DNA of 59,880 bases from an uncultured beta proteobacterium (lineage in GTDB: Bacteria; Pseudomonadota; Gammaproteobacteria; Burkholderiales; SG8-41). Position numbers and translations under genes: made by a program. This document shows positions 49,281-57,779 of the stretch, one piece after another. The number at the start of each line of letters is the position of its first letter. Within the stretch, counting starts at the first letter, position 1. Under the pieces are notes generated by a model, which was not told the origin of the DNA, did not search any database, and saw nothing but the letters and a program-made list of their open reading frames with translations. The stretch spans positions 81,439 through 141,318 of the forward strand of contig CADECM010000004.1 in the NCBI GenBank assembly GCA_902825845.1, read 5' to 3'.

Positions 49281-49302
49281 TCGTTTAAAATCATATACTT
49301 AT
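49281..49302 (+). repeat. AT-rich dispersed element between SDR and acyl-CoA dehydrogenase genes
   Basis: TCGTTTAAAATCATATACTT then AT, located 6 bases upstream of the SDR start and 3 bases from the acyl-CoA dehydrogenase stop. Confidence 0.6.
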
Positions 49303-49305
49303 AAA

Positions 49306-50445
49306 TTACTCTTTCAGCAGCAGGCCGCTGATGATATTGCGCTGAATTTCCGAGCTGCCTTCGTAGATGCGCACAATGCGCGCATCGCGGTACATGGTTT
49401 CGATGCCGGCTTCGCGCATGTAGCCCATGCCGCCGTGAATCTGCACCGCGGCATCCGCCACCTTGCCCAATGCCTCGGTGGAATACAGCTTGGCACTCGA
49501 CGCCTCCATGGTGCCGCGCTCGCCGCGCATCAAGGCCTCGATCGCGCGATAGGTGAGCCCGCGCGCCGCATCGCGCTGCACGCTCATGTCGGCGAGCATC
49601 CACTGAAGACCCTGATGCTCGGCCAGTTTCTTGCCACCCTGCGTGCGCACCTTCATGTAATCGACACTGCGGTTGATCAGATAATCCATCATGCCGCAGG
49701 CGCGGGCGGATACGGTGACGCGCCCCGCCGTCAGCGTTTTCATTGCCTGGATATAGCCCAGGCCTTCGCCGCCCAACAGGTTTTCAGCAGGCACTTCACA
49801 GTCGGTAAACGCCAGCGGCGCGGTGGTGCAGCCGTGCATGCCCATCTTCAGTTCATTCTTGCCGACACTGAAGCCCTTGAAGTTACGCTCGACGATGAAC
49901 GCCGAAATGCCCTTGATGCCCTTGGACTTGTCGGTGATCGCCATTACTGTGAACACATTGGCGATGCCGGCGTTGGTGATGTAAATTTTTTCGCCATTGA
50001 GGATGTAGCGGTCGCCTTTTTTCACCGCGGTGGTGCGCATGTCGGCGGGCGAAGAGCCGGCCGAAGGTTCCGTCAGCGAAAACGTGCCCACCCATTCGCC
50101 ACTCGCCATTTTTGGCAGATACTTTTGCTTTTGCGCATCGTTGCCCAGCGCCACGATACCCGCGGTGCTGATGCCGGTGTGGTTGCCGATCACCGTGGCA
50201 AAGCCATAGTTGGTTGCGCCCATCACCTCCTCGATCGCGCACTTGCCGCTCAGCGTCAAGCCGCTGCCGCCATACTGCTCGGGAATGGTGATGCCAAACA
50301 GGCCCATGTCGCGCGCAAGTTTCATCAACTCGTCGGGAATGGCGTCCTCTTCCTCGATCTGGCGCGAGCGCGGATCGACTTCCTTGCGCAGAAAACGGGC
50401 GACTTCATCGGCAAAGGCGCGTTCTTCGGGGGTGTAGGGGGTCAT
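49306..50445 (-). CDS. Acyl-CoA dehydrogenase
   Basis: FAD flavoenzyme of 379 aa. GGSGLTL and TEPSAGSSPADM (the FAD/substrate region), QIHGGMGYMREAG and the catalytic-base region RIYEGSSEIQRN with Glu are all present. ATG 50445 is preferred; the frame extends to a TTG at 50469. Together with the downstream SDR and upstream CoA ligase it forms a beta-oxidation-like set for an imported acid. Confidence 0.9.
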   Translation of the reverse strand: MTPYTPEERAFADEVARFLRKEVDPRSRQIEEEDAIPDELMKLARDMGLFGITIPEQYGGSGLTLSGKCAIEEVMGATNYGFATVIGNHTGISTAGIVALGNDAQKQKYLPKMASGEWVGTFSLTEPSAGSSPADMRTTAVKKGDRYILNGEKIYITNAGIANVFTVMAITDKSKGIKGISAFIVERNFKGFSVGKNELKMGMHGCTTAPLAFTDCEVPAENLLGGEGLGYIQAMKTLTAGRVTVSARACGMMDYLINRSVDYMKVRTQGGKKLAEHQGLQWMLADMSVQRDAARGLTYRAIEALMRGERGTMEASSAKLYSTEALGKVADAAVQIHGGMGYMREAGIETMYRDARIVRIYEGSSEIQRNIISGLLLKE

Positions 50446-50478
50446 ATATGTGCCTGCAAGAAAATCCAAAATCGTGTC

Positions 50479-50646
50479 GACGCAGATTTACGCAGAATCC
50501 CGCAGATTTTGCCACTGTCGGTCCCGCGCAAGCGGGAACCCTTAACACAGCTGCACATGAATCCTCGCATGCGCATGGATTCCCGCCTTCGCGGGCATGA
50601 CATCAGGATGTTAATCCGCGTTCATCTGCGTAAATCTGTGTCAAAG
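50479..50646. repeat. Paired CACAGAT-type repeat 5, split by a REP-like unit
   Basis: Outer arms GACGCAGATTTACGCAGAAT and the inverted GCGTAAATCTGTGTC enclose a different hairpin unit (50517-50602), so one element appears to be nested in the other. Confidence 0.65.
50517..50602. repeat. REP-like palindromic unit
   Basis: Two hairpins, TCCCGC-GCAA-GCGGGA and CCCGC-CTTC-GCGGG, with ATGGATTCCCGCCTTCGCGG-type sequence. This is the common REP/BIME-style pattern of proteobacteria, the kind of DNA moved by RAYTs. Confidence 0.65.
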
Positions 50647-50649
50647 CTC

Positions 50650-52782
50650 TTAGTTCTTGATCTTCGGCCGAATCAACGCATCCGCCGCCTTCACACCCTT
50701 GCCGCGCTCCATCACGAATAGCGGATTGATATCCAGCTCGGCCACCTGATCCTTCAAGTCCACCGCCAGCGCGGACAGTTTCACGATGGCATCGGCCAAT
50801 GCATCCACATCCGCATGCGCGCGGCCGCGGGCGCCGGCGAGCAGCGGGTAGCCCTTGATCTCGGCAATCATCTCGCGAGCCATCGATGGCGTCACCGGCG
50901 CCAGGCGGAACGACACATCTTTCATGATCTCCGCGAATATGCCGCCAAGTCCGAACATTACCGCCGGCCCGAACAGCGGATCGTTGGTGATACCCAATAT
51001 CGCCTCGGTGCCGCCGCGCAGCATTTCCTGCACCAGCACGCCGTCGAGTTGCGCTTTCGCGTTGTAGGCTTTGGCATTGGCCAGCACTTCGTCGTACGCC
51101 GCGGCCAGTTCAGCGTCGGTATTCAGGCCCAGCTTCACCGCCTTGGCCTCGGTCTTGTGTGAAATGTCAGGCGACTGCACCTTGATCGCCACCGGGTAAC
51201 CGATTTTTTTCGCGATCACCAGCGCCTGCTCGCGCGTGGTGACGAGTTCCTCCTGCGTTACCGGGATGCCGTACTCGGCCAGCACCTTCTTCGCCTCGTA
51301 CTCGGCGATATCGGTGGTTCTATTTTTAAGTATTTGTTTTGATTGACTTTTTTGTAGGACCAGCGGCCGCTCGTCGCGTTGCGCCGCGATGCGGCGCTTG
51401 GCTTGCGCGTAGCCGCTCAGCGCGGCAAATGCCTTGCCGCAACGCACCGGCGATTTGTAGTGCGGGATGCGCGCTTCATCCAGCGCCGCATATGCATCCT
51501 TTGCCATCACGTCGCGCGCACTCCACGCGCAGGCGATGGGCTTGTCGGTGGTTTTCGCGATCGCGATGATTTCGGCGGCAATTTTGGTGGCGATCTCGCC
51601 CTGCAGCGAGGCATTGAGCAGCGCCACGCAATCGACGCCGGGATCATCGACGATGGCCTGCAACGTCAGGCGAATCAGCGTCAGATCATTGAAGATCGAC
51701 GCGGTCACGTCCACGGGATTCCCCAGCGAACCATACGACGGCACAAACGCGCGCAGCTTTTCCACGGTTTCGGGCGCGAGTTGCGCGAGGCGCATGCCGC
51801 CCGACACGCACTCATCGGTCATCAGGATGCCCGCGCCGCCCGACACGGTGATCATCGCGATGCGGTTGCCCGTGGGCAGCTTGCCGCAGCGGAACATGCG
51901 GCCGTAATCCACCATGTCCTGGATGTCGTCGATCTGGATGATGCCGGTCTGCTTGAACGCCGCCTGGTAGAGCGCCATCGCGCCGCCGAGGTTGGCGGTA
52001 TGCGATGCGGCTGCCTTCTGCCCCTCGTCGGTGTTGCCCACCTTCCACATCAGCACCGGCTTGCCGGCTTCCATCGCCTTCATGCCGATGCCGTGCAGGC
52101 GATGCGCGTCCTTCACGCCCTCGATGTAACCGACGATCACGTCGGTATGCGGATCGCGGATGAAGTAATCGACAAAGTCGAGCGTGGAGACGCCGATTTC
52201 ATTGCCTGTGGTCACCATTTGCCGGAACGCGAGGCCGCCATCGAGTGAGGACAGCGCCAGCACGGAGAACCCGAAGCCGCCCGACTGCGACACCATGGAG
52301 ACGCCGCCCGCCGGGAAGTCTTTGGTGAAAAACACCGAACCAAAGCCGGCCCACACCTTGTCCGCCACATTCATCATGCCCTGACAGTTGGGACCGATGA
52401 CGCCGATGTTGTACTGGCGCGCGATGTCGGTAAGGCGCTGCTGCAGCGCAACGCCTTCGCCGCCCGTCTCGGAGAAGCCCGAGGTGAAAATCACCACATA
52501 CGGCACGCCCTTTTTGCCGCACTGCTCCAGAATATCCGCCACGCGCGCGGCGTTGATCAGGATAATGGCGAGGTCCGGCGTCTCCGGCACATCCGCCAGT
52601 GCGGGATAGCACTTGTGGCCAAGCACCTCCTGATAACGCGGGTTTACCGGATACAGTTTCCCGCTGTAACCGTGGTTCACCAGATGAGACAACGGCTGAC
52701 CGCTGATGGTGATGAGATCCTGCGAGGCGCCAATGAGGGCGATGGATCGGGGGCTGAAGAATCGTTCGATATCGGTGCGCAT
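50650..52782 (-). CDS. Acetate-CoA ligase (ADP-forming) family protein
   Basis: Fusion protein of 710 aa: CoA-binding domain (IERFFSPRSIALIGASQDL), succinyl-CoA-synthetase-like middle (FTSGFSETGGEG, GPNCQGMMN), a flavodoxin-like domain, and C-terminal ATP-grasp (AEYEAKKVLAEYGIPVT, then GLGGIFAEIMKDVSFRLAP). It makes acyl-CoA from an acid with ATP to ADP. The linker before ATP-grasp contains KSQSKQILKNRT, encoded by an AT-rich dispersed element. It probably activates the acid for the downstream acyl-CoA dehydrogenase. Confidence 0.9.
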   Translation of the reverse strand: MRTDIERFFSPRSIALIGASQDLITISGQPLSHLVNHGYSGKLYPVNPRYQEVLGHKCYPALADVPETPDLAIILINAARVADILEQCGKKGVPYVVIFTSGFSETGGEGVALQQRLTDIARQYNIGVIGPNCQGMMNVADKVWAGFGSVFFTKDFPAGGVSMVSQSGGFGFSVLALSSLDGGLAFRQMVTTGNEIGVSTLDFVDYFIRDPHTDVIVGYIEGVKDAHRLHGIGMKAMEAGKPVLMWKVGNTDEGQKAAASHTANLGGAMALYQAAFKQTGIIQIDDIQDMVDYGRMFRCGKLPTGNRIAMITVSGGAGILMTDECVSGGMRLAQLAPETVEKLRAFVPSYGSLGNPVDVTASIFNDLTLIRLTLQAIVDDPGVDCVALLNASLQGEIATKIAAEIIAIAKTTDKPIACAWSARDVMAKDAYAALDEARIPHYKSPVRCGKAFAALSGYAQAKRRIAAQRDERPLVLQKSQSKQILKNRTTDIAEYEAKKVLAEYGIPVTQEELVTTREQALVIAKKIGYPVAIKVQSPDISHKTEAKAVKLGLNTDAELAAAYDEVLANAKAYNAKAQLDGVLVQEMLRGGTEAILGITNDPLFGPAVMFGLGGIFAEIMKDVSFRLAPVTPSMAREMIAEIKGYPLLAGARGRAHADVDALADAIVKLSALAVDLKDQVAELDINPLFVMERGKGVKAADALIRPKIKN
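51327..51347 (-). repeat. AT-rich dispersed element inside the CoA ligase gene
   Basis: Minus strand GTCAATCAAAACAAATACTT then A, in frame in the inter-domain linker of the ligase. Confidence 0.55.
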
Positions 52783-52872
52783 CGGGCGCTGTCACTGTGG
52801 TTGTAGGCGAAGAACGCGATTATACGATGCCGCCCGGTGCTATCATTCCAGCGAACAAAACCCGTCCGGATC

Positions 52873-54129
52873 ATGAATACCACCACCGCCGCTGCTCCCG
52901 CGATTCCCCGTGCGCAGTACATCAAGGAAGTCGGCCTGATTTCCGTCGGCCACGGCCTCACGCACTGGTATCCCGCCACCTTCTACCTGCTGCTGCCGCT
53001 GATCGGAAAGGAACTGGGGCTGACCTACACCCAGATCGGCTTCATCCTCACCGTGCAGCACGTGGTCGGCGCCATCGCCAACCTGCCGGGCGGCGCGGTG
53101 GTCGACGCCTACGGCAAGAAGGGCTATCTGCTGGTGCTGTCGCTGATCTGGATCGGCGTTCCCTATGCGGTGATGAGCCTCGCCCACAGCTACTGGGTAC
53201 TGCTGATTTGCATGGCGCTGGTGGGCATCGGCAACAATATCTGGCATCCGGCGGCGATTCCCATGCTCGCCTACCGCTACCCGCAGCGCAAGGGCTTTGT
53301 CCTGTCGGTACACGGCATGGCGGGCAATCTCGGTGAAGCGCTGGCGCCGCTGGTCATTGGCGCGCTGCTCACCTGGTTTACGTGGCGCACGGTGGTGGTG
53401 GCGAATGTGGTGCCCGGCGTCGCCATGGCGGCGCTGATCCTGATCCTGCTGGGCGCGTTCAGCGCATCCAAGGGCGGCGACGCCAACGACATCAATGCCC
53501 GTACCGCGCAGCCTTGGAGCGCGCGCAAATACATCGCCGACGTCGCGTCGCTGTTGCGCAACAAGGGGCTGATGCTGGTGTCGCTGAGCGCCATGGTGCG
53601 TTCCCTGACGCAGGCAGGGTTGCTGACGTTCCTGCCGCTGTATCTGGCCTACGAGCTCGGCTACAACCCGTTTCTGGTCGGCGTGTGCATGGCAGTACTG
53701 CAGATCGCGGGATTCGCCGCCAGCCCGGTCGCCGGCCATCTGTCGGACAAGTGGGGCCGCCGCCGCGTGATCATGTCGAGTATGGCACTCACCGGTGTCA
53801 CCATTCTCGGCATGGTGCTTGCCGGCAACAGCGTGTGGTTCGTGGTATTCGTGGGGCTGGTCGGGTCATTTCTGTATGCCATGCGTTCAGTGTTGCAGGC
53901 ATGGGCCATCGAATGCACGCCGCGCCATCTGGCCGGCACCGGCGTCGCCGTGCAGTTTTCCATCACCGCGATTGGCAGCAGCATTTCGCCGGCGTTGTTC
54001 GGCATGATCGCCGACGCGCGCGGGCTGCAGGCCGCATTTTATGGGCTGGCCGTCACCATTGTGCTGGGCAATGTGCTGGTCCTGTTTGTGCCCGCCTCCG
54101 GCACAACGCAGGACGCCGCCGCGAAATAG
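52873..54129 (+). CDS. MFS transporter
   Basis: Membrane protein of 418 aa with about twelve transmembrane segments. Motif A appears as GGAVVDAYGKKGYLL, and in the second half GHLSDKWGRRRVIMSSM. FVLSVHGMAGNLGEALAPLV resembles the fosmidomycin-resistance/nitrate-nitrite type of MFS proteins. ATG 52873 fits the start of conserved sequence. Divergent from the CoA ligase gene, so it may export or import that pathway's acid. Confidence 0.86.
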   Translation: MNTTTAAAPAIPRAQYIKEVGLISVGHGLTHWYPATFYLLLPLIGKELGLTYTQIGFILTVQHVVGAIANLPGGAVVDAYGKKGYLLVLSLIWIGVPYAVMSLAHSYWVLLICMALVGIGNNIWHPAAIPMLAYRYPQRKGFVLSVHGMAGNLGEALAPLVIGALLTWFTWRTVVVANVVPGVAMAALILILLGAFSASKGGDANDINARTAQPWSARKYIADVASLLRNKGLMLVSLSAMVRSLTQAGLLTFLPLYLAYELGYNPFLVGVCMAVLQIAGFAASPVAGHLSDKWGRRRVIMSSMALTGVTILGMVLAGNSVWFVVFVGLVGSFLYAMRSVLQAWAIECTPRHLAGTGVAVQFSITAIGSSISPALFGMIADARGLQAAFYGLAVTIVLGNVLVLFVPASGTTQDAAAK

Positions 54130-54150
54130 CGCGCGGCACGGGTAAACGCC

Positions 54151-54876
54151 TTACGTCGCGCCCGCGTCCAGCAGAATCTTCACCATCGCGCCATAACCGC
54201 GGGCGCGCGCCAGCGCGAGCGGCGTGTTGCGGCTGCGGTCGGCGAGTTGCAGATTCGCGCCGGCCTTCACCAGCGCCCGCAGCGTTTCCACATGGCGCGG
54301 CCCGCCGTTGCCCAGCACAATCGATTCGATCAGCGCGGTCCAGTGAAGATTGTTGACGTGGTCCAGCGGCGCACCGGCGGCGATCAGTTGCTTCACCACG
54401 CCATCGTGCCCCAGATGCGCGGCGGCGATCAGCGCCGTGCCGTCGTAGCGGCTGGTGGTCAGCCTGGCACTGGCGCCATTGGCCAGCAACACGCGCAGCG
54501 TCGCCTCGTCATCGGCCACCGCGGCAATCGTCACCGCGTCGTATTTGTCGTTTTCCAGCAGATCGGTTTTCGCGCCGCTTTTGATCAGCGCCTTAACGGC
54601 ATCCGGCTTGCGCGCAAAGGTCGCAATATGCAGCGCCGAGCGTCCGTAGCTGTCGCGGCGGTTGACGTCTTCCCCGGCTTTGAGGGCCGCCTCGATCCGC
54701 GCCACGTTGCCGCCGTGTGCCGCGGCATGGAGTCCGCTGTAACGGGCCACCTCGCCAGCATTGGGTGGCACCTGCGCCCATGCCGCGCCCGCCGCACACG
54801 CAGCGGCCAGCAGCAGGCCGCGCAGTGAATGGGACAACGCGTTCATCCACCCTGAAATTGCGAGTCGTGTAACCAC
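54151..54876 (-). CDS. Exported ankyrin-repeat protein
   Basis: Protein of 241 aa starting with GTG 54876, set by AAAGGAGG seven bases upstream. A signal peptide (LSHSLRGLLLAAACAAGAAWA) is followed by about five ankyrin repeats: SGLHAAAHGGNVARIEAAL, NRRDSYGRSALHIAT, DGTALIAAAHLGHDGVVKQLIAAGA, HWTALIES, RSRNTPLALARARGY. It should mediate protein contacts in the periplasm. Gene order next to HbpS-like protein is not informative. Confidence 0.85.
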   Translation of the reverse strand: MVTRLAISGWMNALSHSLRGLLLAAACAAGAAWAQVPPNAGEVARYSGLHAAAHGGNVARIEAALKAGEDVNRRDSYGRSALHIATFARKPDAVKALIKSGAKTDLLENDKYDAVTIAAVADDEATLRVLLANGASARLTTSRYDGTALIAAAHLGHDGVVKQLIAAGAPLDHVNNLHWTALIESIVLGNGGPRHVETLRALVKAGANLQLADRSRNTPLALARARGYGAMVKILLDAGAT

Positions 54877-54924
54877 AACGTAGCCTCCTTTTGCGTTAAT
54901 GCCTTGACGGTTGCGCCTGATTCA

Positions 54925-55428
54925 TTACTTCAACTGGTCTTTGACTTTTTCAATAGCGGCATTGGCGCACGCCTCATCCAGATGCCCGCCCGGCGCGCCG
55001 CCCACACCCACCGCGCCGATCACTTCGTTGCCGACGCGCACCGGCACGCCGCCACCCAGCAGCAGGAAGCCGGGAATATGCACAAGGTTGGCCGCCGCCG
55101 GGTTCTTTTGCGATGCTTCCATCATTGCCTGCGTGTTGTTCCTGGCCGAGGCCGAGGTGTAGGCCTTTTGCAGACTTGCGCCCAGCGTGTGCGGGCCGGC
55201 GTTGTCGGCACGCTGCACGGCACGGATGCCGCCGGCGCGGTCCACCACGGTGGCGGCAACCGCATAATTGCTGGCCGCGCACGAAGCGACGGCAGCCGCC
55301 GCGATGCGGTTGGCCAGCTCCAGCGACATGTTCTTTTCGGTGCGCACGCTTTGCGCGTAGGCCGGCAACGTCATCGCCGCAACACTGATTGCCAATACGC
55401 GGGCCACAACACGGGTCTTCTGCAACAT
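54925..55428 (-). CDS. GlcG/HbpS-like (DUF336) exported protein
   Basis: Protein of 167 aa with a signal peptide (LAISVAAMTLPAYA) and a DUF336/HbpS-GlcG domain: LELANRIAAAAVASCAASNY, ATVVDRAGGIRAVQRADNAG, LGGGVPVRVGNEVIGAVGVGG. Family members bind heme or cobalamin or act in glycolate or propanediol contexts. Its neighbours (ankyrin gene, two-component genes) do not fix a role. Confidence 0.83.
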   Translation of the reverse strand: MLQKTRVVARVLAISVAAMTLPAYAQSVRTEKNMSLELANRIAAAAVASCAASNYAVAATVVDRAGGIRAVQRADNAGPHTLGASLQKAYTSASARNNTQAMMEASQKNPAAANLVHIPGFLLLGGGVPVRVGNEVIGAVGVGGAPGGHLDEACANAAIEKVKDQLK

Positions 55429-55555
55429 ATTGATTCTCCTGACATTTTAATGCGGTTCCCGATGGATCGCATGTCCGGAAGATTATCGCCGTGACCCCGA
55501 CGCAGCCATTCGTACGGCTACGCGCGCGCCTCCGTAGAACTACGGAACGCGCGAT

Positions 55556-56209
55556 TCAAGCAGAGTCCGCCTCTGCCACCGCGGCATAGCGACGGATCAG
55601 ATCCGCCAGCGACGCGGCGCCGAGCTTGGCAAACAGATTGGCGCGATGCGTTTCCACCGTGCGCGGCGACACCGCCAGCGCGCGGCCGATTTCCTTGTTG
55701 GTGAGGCCGTTGATGATCAGGCCCAGCACTTCGCGTTCGCGCGCCGAGAGCTGCGCATGGCGCTCGCGCGCGAGCTGATTCGTCTGCTGGCGCTCGCGCG
55801 AGCGGACATGCTGGCGCACCGCGTTCTGCAACGCCTCCAGCAGCGCATCGTCATTCACCGGCTTTTCCAGAAACTCCGCCGCGCCTGCCTTGAACGCGCG
55901 CCGGCACATATCGATGGTACCGTGGCCGGTCAGCATGATCACCGGTTGATCCACGCCCTGCGCGATCAGTTGCTGCAGCAGGGTGAACCCGCTCACACCC
56001 GGCATGCGTACATCCAGCACAATGGCGCCGATGCTGTCGCGGTCAAAGTCTGTCAGGAACGCCTGCGGGTCGGCCCAGGTCTGCACGCGCAGGCCCACCG
56101 TGCTGATGAGCAGCGACAGCGCGCCGCGCACGGCTTCGTCGTCGTCGATCAAATGTATCAGCGGTGACAGGGTCGACGGCGGCGTGTTCATCGCGTTGGT
56201 CGTGTTCAT
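55556..56209 (-). CDS. FixJ/NarL-type response regulator
   Basis: Regulator of 217 aa. Receiver domain has the acidic pair DDD (IHLIDDDEAVRG), phospho-Asp in IVLDVRMPGVSG, Thr in MLTGHGT and Lys in LEKPVNDD. The C-terminal LuxR-type HTH is LSAREREVLGLIINGLTNKE, then IGRALAVSPRTVETHRANLF. Its ATG overlaps the stop of the sensor kinase gene (ATGA), so both are made as a coupled pair. Confidence 0.93.
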   Translation of the reverse strand: MNTTNAMNTPPSTLSPLIHLIDDDEAVRGALSLLISTVGLRVQTWADPQAFLTDFDRDSIGAIVLDVRMPGVSGFTLLQQLIAQGVDQPVIMLTGHGTIDMCRRAFKAGAAEFLEKPVNDDALLEALQNAVRQHVRSRERQQTNQLARERHAQLSAREREVLGLIINGLTNKEIGRALAVSPRTVETHRANLFAKLGAASLADLIRRYAAVAEADSA

Positions 56210-57669
56210 GGTGTTCCGACAGCCTCCGCCAGCGGCAAACGCAGCGTGAATACCGCACCGCGCGTGGCATGGTTGGCCGCCGTCAGCGTGCCGTTCATGC
56301 GCGTGGCCAACGTTTCGCACAGACTCAGACCCAGTCCGAGGCCCCCGTCGCGCGTGGTGAAAAACGGATCAAACAGGCGCGGCAGTACATCCGCAGCAAT
56401 GCCGGGGCCGCTGTCATGCACGATCAACGCGCCCTGCGCCGCGGCGGCGTTCAGCGACAGTGTCAGCGTGCGTTCGCCGCGCGGCACGCGCTCCAGCGCC
56501 TGCATTGCATTTAACAGCAGATTGTGAATAACCTGCTCCAGCGCCACCGGGTCAGCCAGCACATTGACCGCCCCCGCGGCCTGCAGGGCAGGCGTTACAC
56601 CACACGCCTGCAGCTGCGGCGCCAACAGATACAGCGCGCGGCTCAGGGCCGTGTGCAGATCAACCGCCGCGATTTCGGTCGCGCCCTCCGGCGCGTCGAC
56701 CGCGCGGCGCAAACGCCCCACCACCTCGGCCGCACGCTGCGCCTGCTGCACCGCACTGGCCATCGCCGACTGCGCGGTTTCAATGTCCGGCGGCGTATCG
56801 GCCAGCAGACGTTTTGCAGCCTGCGTATTGGCCAGCACCGCTGCCAGCGGCTGATTGACTTCGTGCGCCATGCCGGCAGCAAGTTCACCCAGTGCATTGA
56901 GGCGCGCAACCTTACCCAGCCTCAACAACGCTTCCGCGCGGCGGCGTGCCTCGCGCTGGCGATGGGCGCCCTGCACCCCGGCCAGCAACACCGCGACCAG
57001 CGCCACCCACGCCAGCATCCAGCCCCACGGCAACTGCGACCAGCCCACCTGACTCACGGCCACCACGTCAAACGGCTGGCTGTCGGTGGCCAGATGCTTG
57101 GCGAAATCAAACCGCCAGCCGGTGCTGCCAATGCTGCCCGGTTGCAGCACCAAACGCTGGCCCGCGTATTCCAGCATCACGCGCACCGAGCTGGTTTCCG
57201 GCCGCATCGGCCATTCGCTCCACGGCGCCAGACCGCGCATGTCAATCTGCAGCGCATAGCCGGTGTCGGCCGCCAACACCAGCCAATACCGGGCTTTCGC
57301 AAAGTCCGCCGCGGCCAGCACCGGGCGCCGCGCCTGGCGTGATTGCCTCTCGGCTGCCGCGAAGCGCGGCTCGTCCCAGGCCTGTCCGCCATCGCGCCGC
57401 TTAACCGCCAGTATTTGCGGATACACGGAAGGCAGGCGCTGTTCCGGACGCGTGGCATCGCTCGACGATTGCAACAGCGCCAGCATCGACAGGATCGCAT
57501 CATGCTGCACCGCGCGCTGGCTCAGCAGCCGATGCACGATCCGGGCATCGGTTTCAAAGGCTTCGCGCAACTGCTCCAGCGCGTTATGGCCGATCCATAC
57601 GACGCCCGGCAGCGACACCGCAAGCCACGCCAGTATCCACCACCCCTGCGCTCTAGGCGAATTCCACAT
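56206..57669 (-). CDS. Two-component sensor histidine kinase (DctB/FixL-like)
   Basis: Membrane kinase of 487 aa. Two transmembrane segments (WWILAWLAVSLPGVVWIG and WGWMLAWVALVAVLLAGV) bracket a periplasmic sensor region of about 230 residues. The kinase core has the phospho-His in ELAAGMAHEVNQPLAAVLAN, N-box HNLLLNAMQAL, G1 DSGPGI and G2 GGLGLGLSLC. The periplasmic domain should sense an organic acid or related ligand. It is divergent from the Bug receptor at 57780. Confidence 0.9.
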   Translation of the reverse strand: MWNSPRAQGWWILAWLAVSLPGVVWIGHNALEQLREAFETDARIVHRLLSQRAVQHDAILSMLALLQSSSDATRPEQRLPSVYPQILAVKRRDGGQAWDEPRFAAAERQSRQARRPVLAAADFAKARYWLVLAADTGYALQIDMRGLAPWSEWPMRPETSSVRVMLEYAGQRLVLQPGSIGSTGWRFDFAKHLATDSQPFDVVAVSQVGWSQLPWGWMLAWVALVAVLLAGVQGAHRQREARRRAEALLRLGKVARLNALGELAAGMAHEVNQPLAAVLANTQAAKRLLADTPPDIETAQSAMASAVQQAQRAAEVVGRLRRAVDAPEGATEIAAVDLHTALSRALYLLAPQLQACGVTPALQAAGAVNVLADPVALEQVIHNLLLNAMQALERVPRGERTLTLSLNAAAAQGALIVHDSGPGIAADVLPRLFDPFFTTRDGGLGLGLSLCETLATRMNGTLTAANHATRGAVFTLRLPLAEAVGTP

Positions 57670-57779
57670 GCACCGATTGTTGCACGGCGTTGTGCAATTT
57701 GCAGCCATCGCGGCAAGCGCGCCGCCCGCACGCGCCGAGGCCGATTCAGTTAAAGTCAGCCTTTCGCAACGAATCTGGA

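Noticed and set aside
40051..50646. CRISPR array
   Set aside because: The repeats are inverted pairs scattered over 10 kb, not direct repeats with regular spacers, and no cas genes are present.
47052..50721. Long plus-strand frames opposite UbiD and acyl-CoA dehydrogenase
   Set aside because: No domain signature; typical antisense frames in GC-rich DNA.
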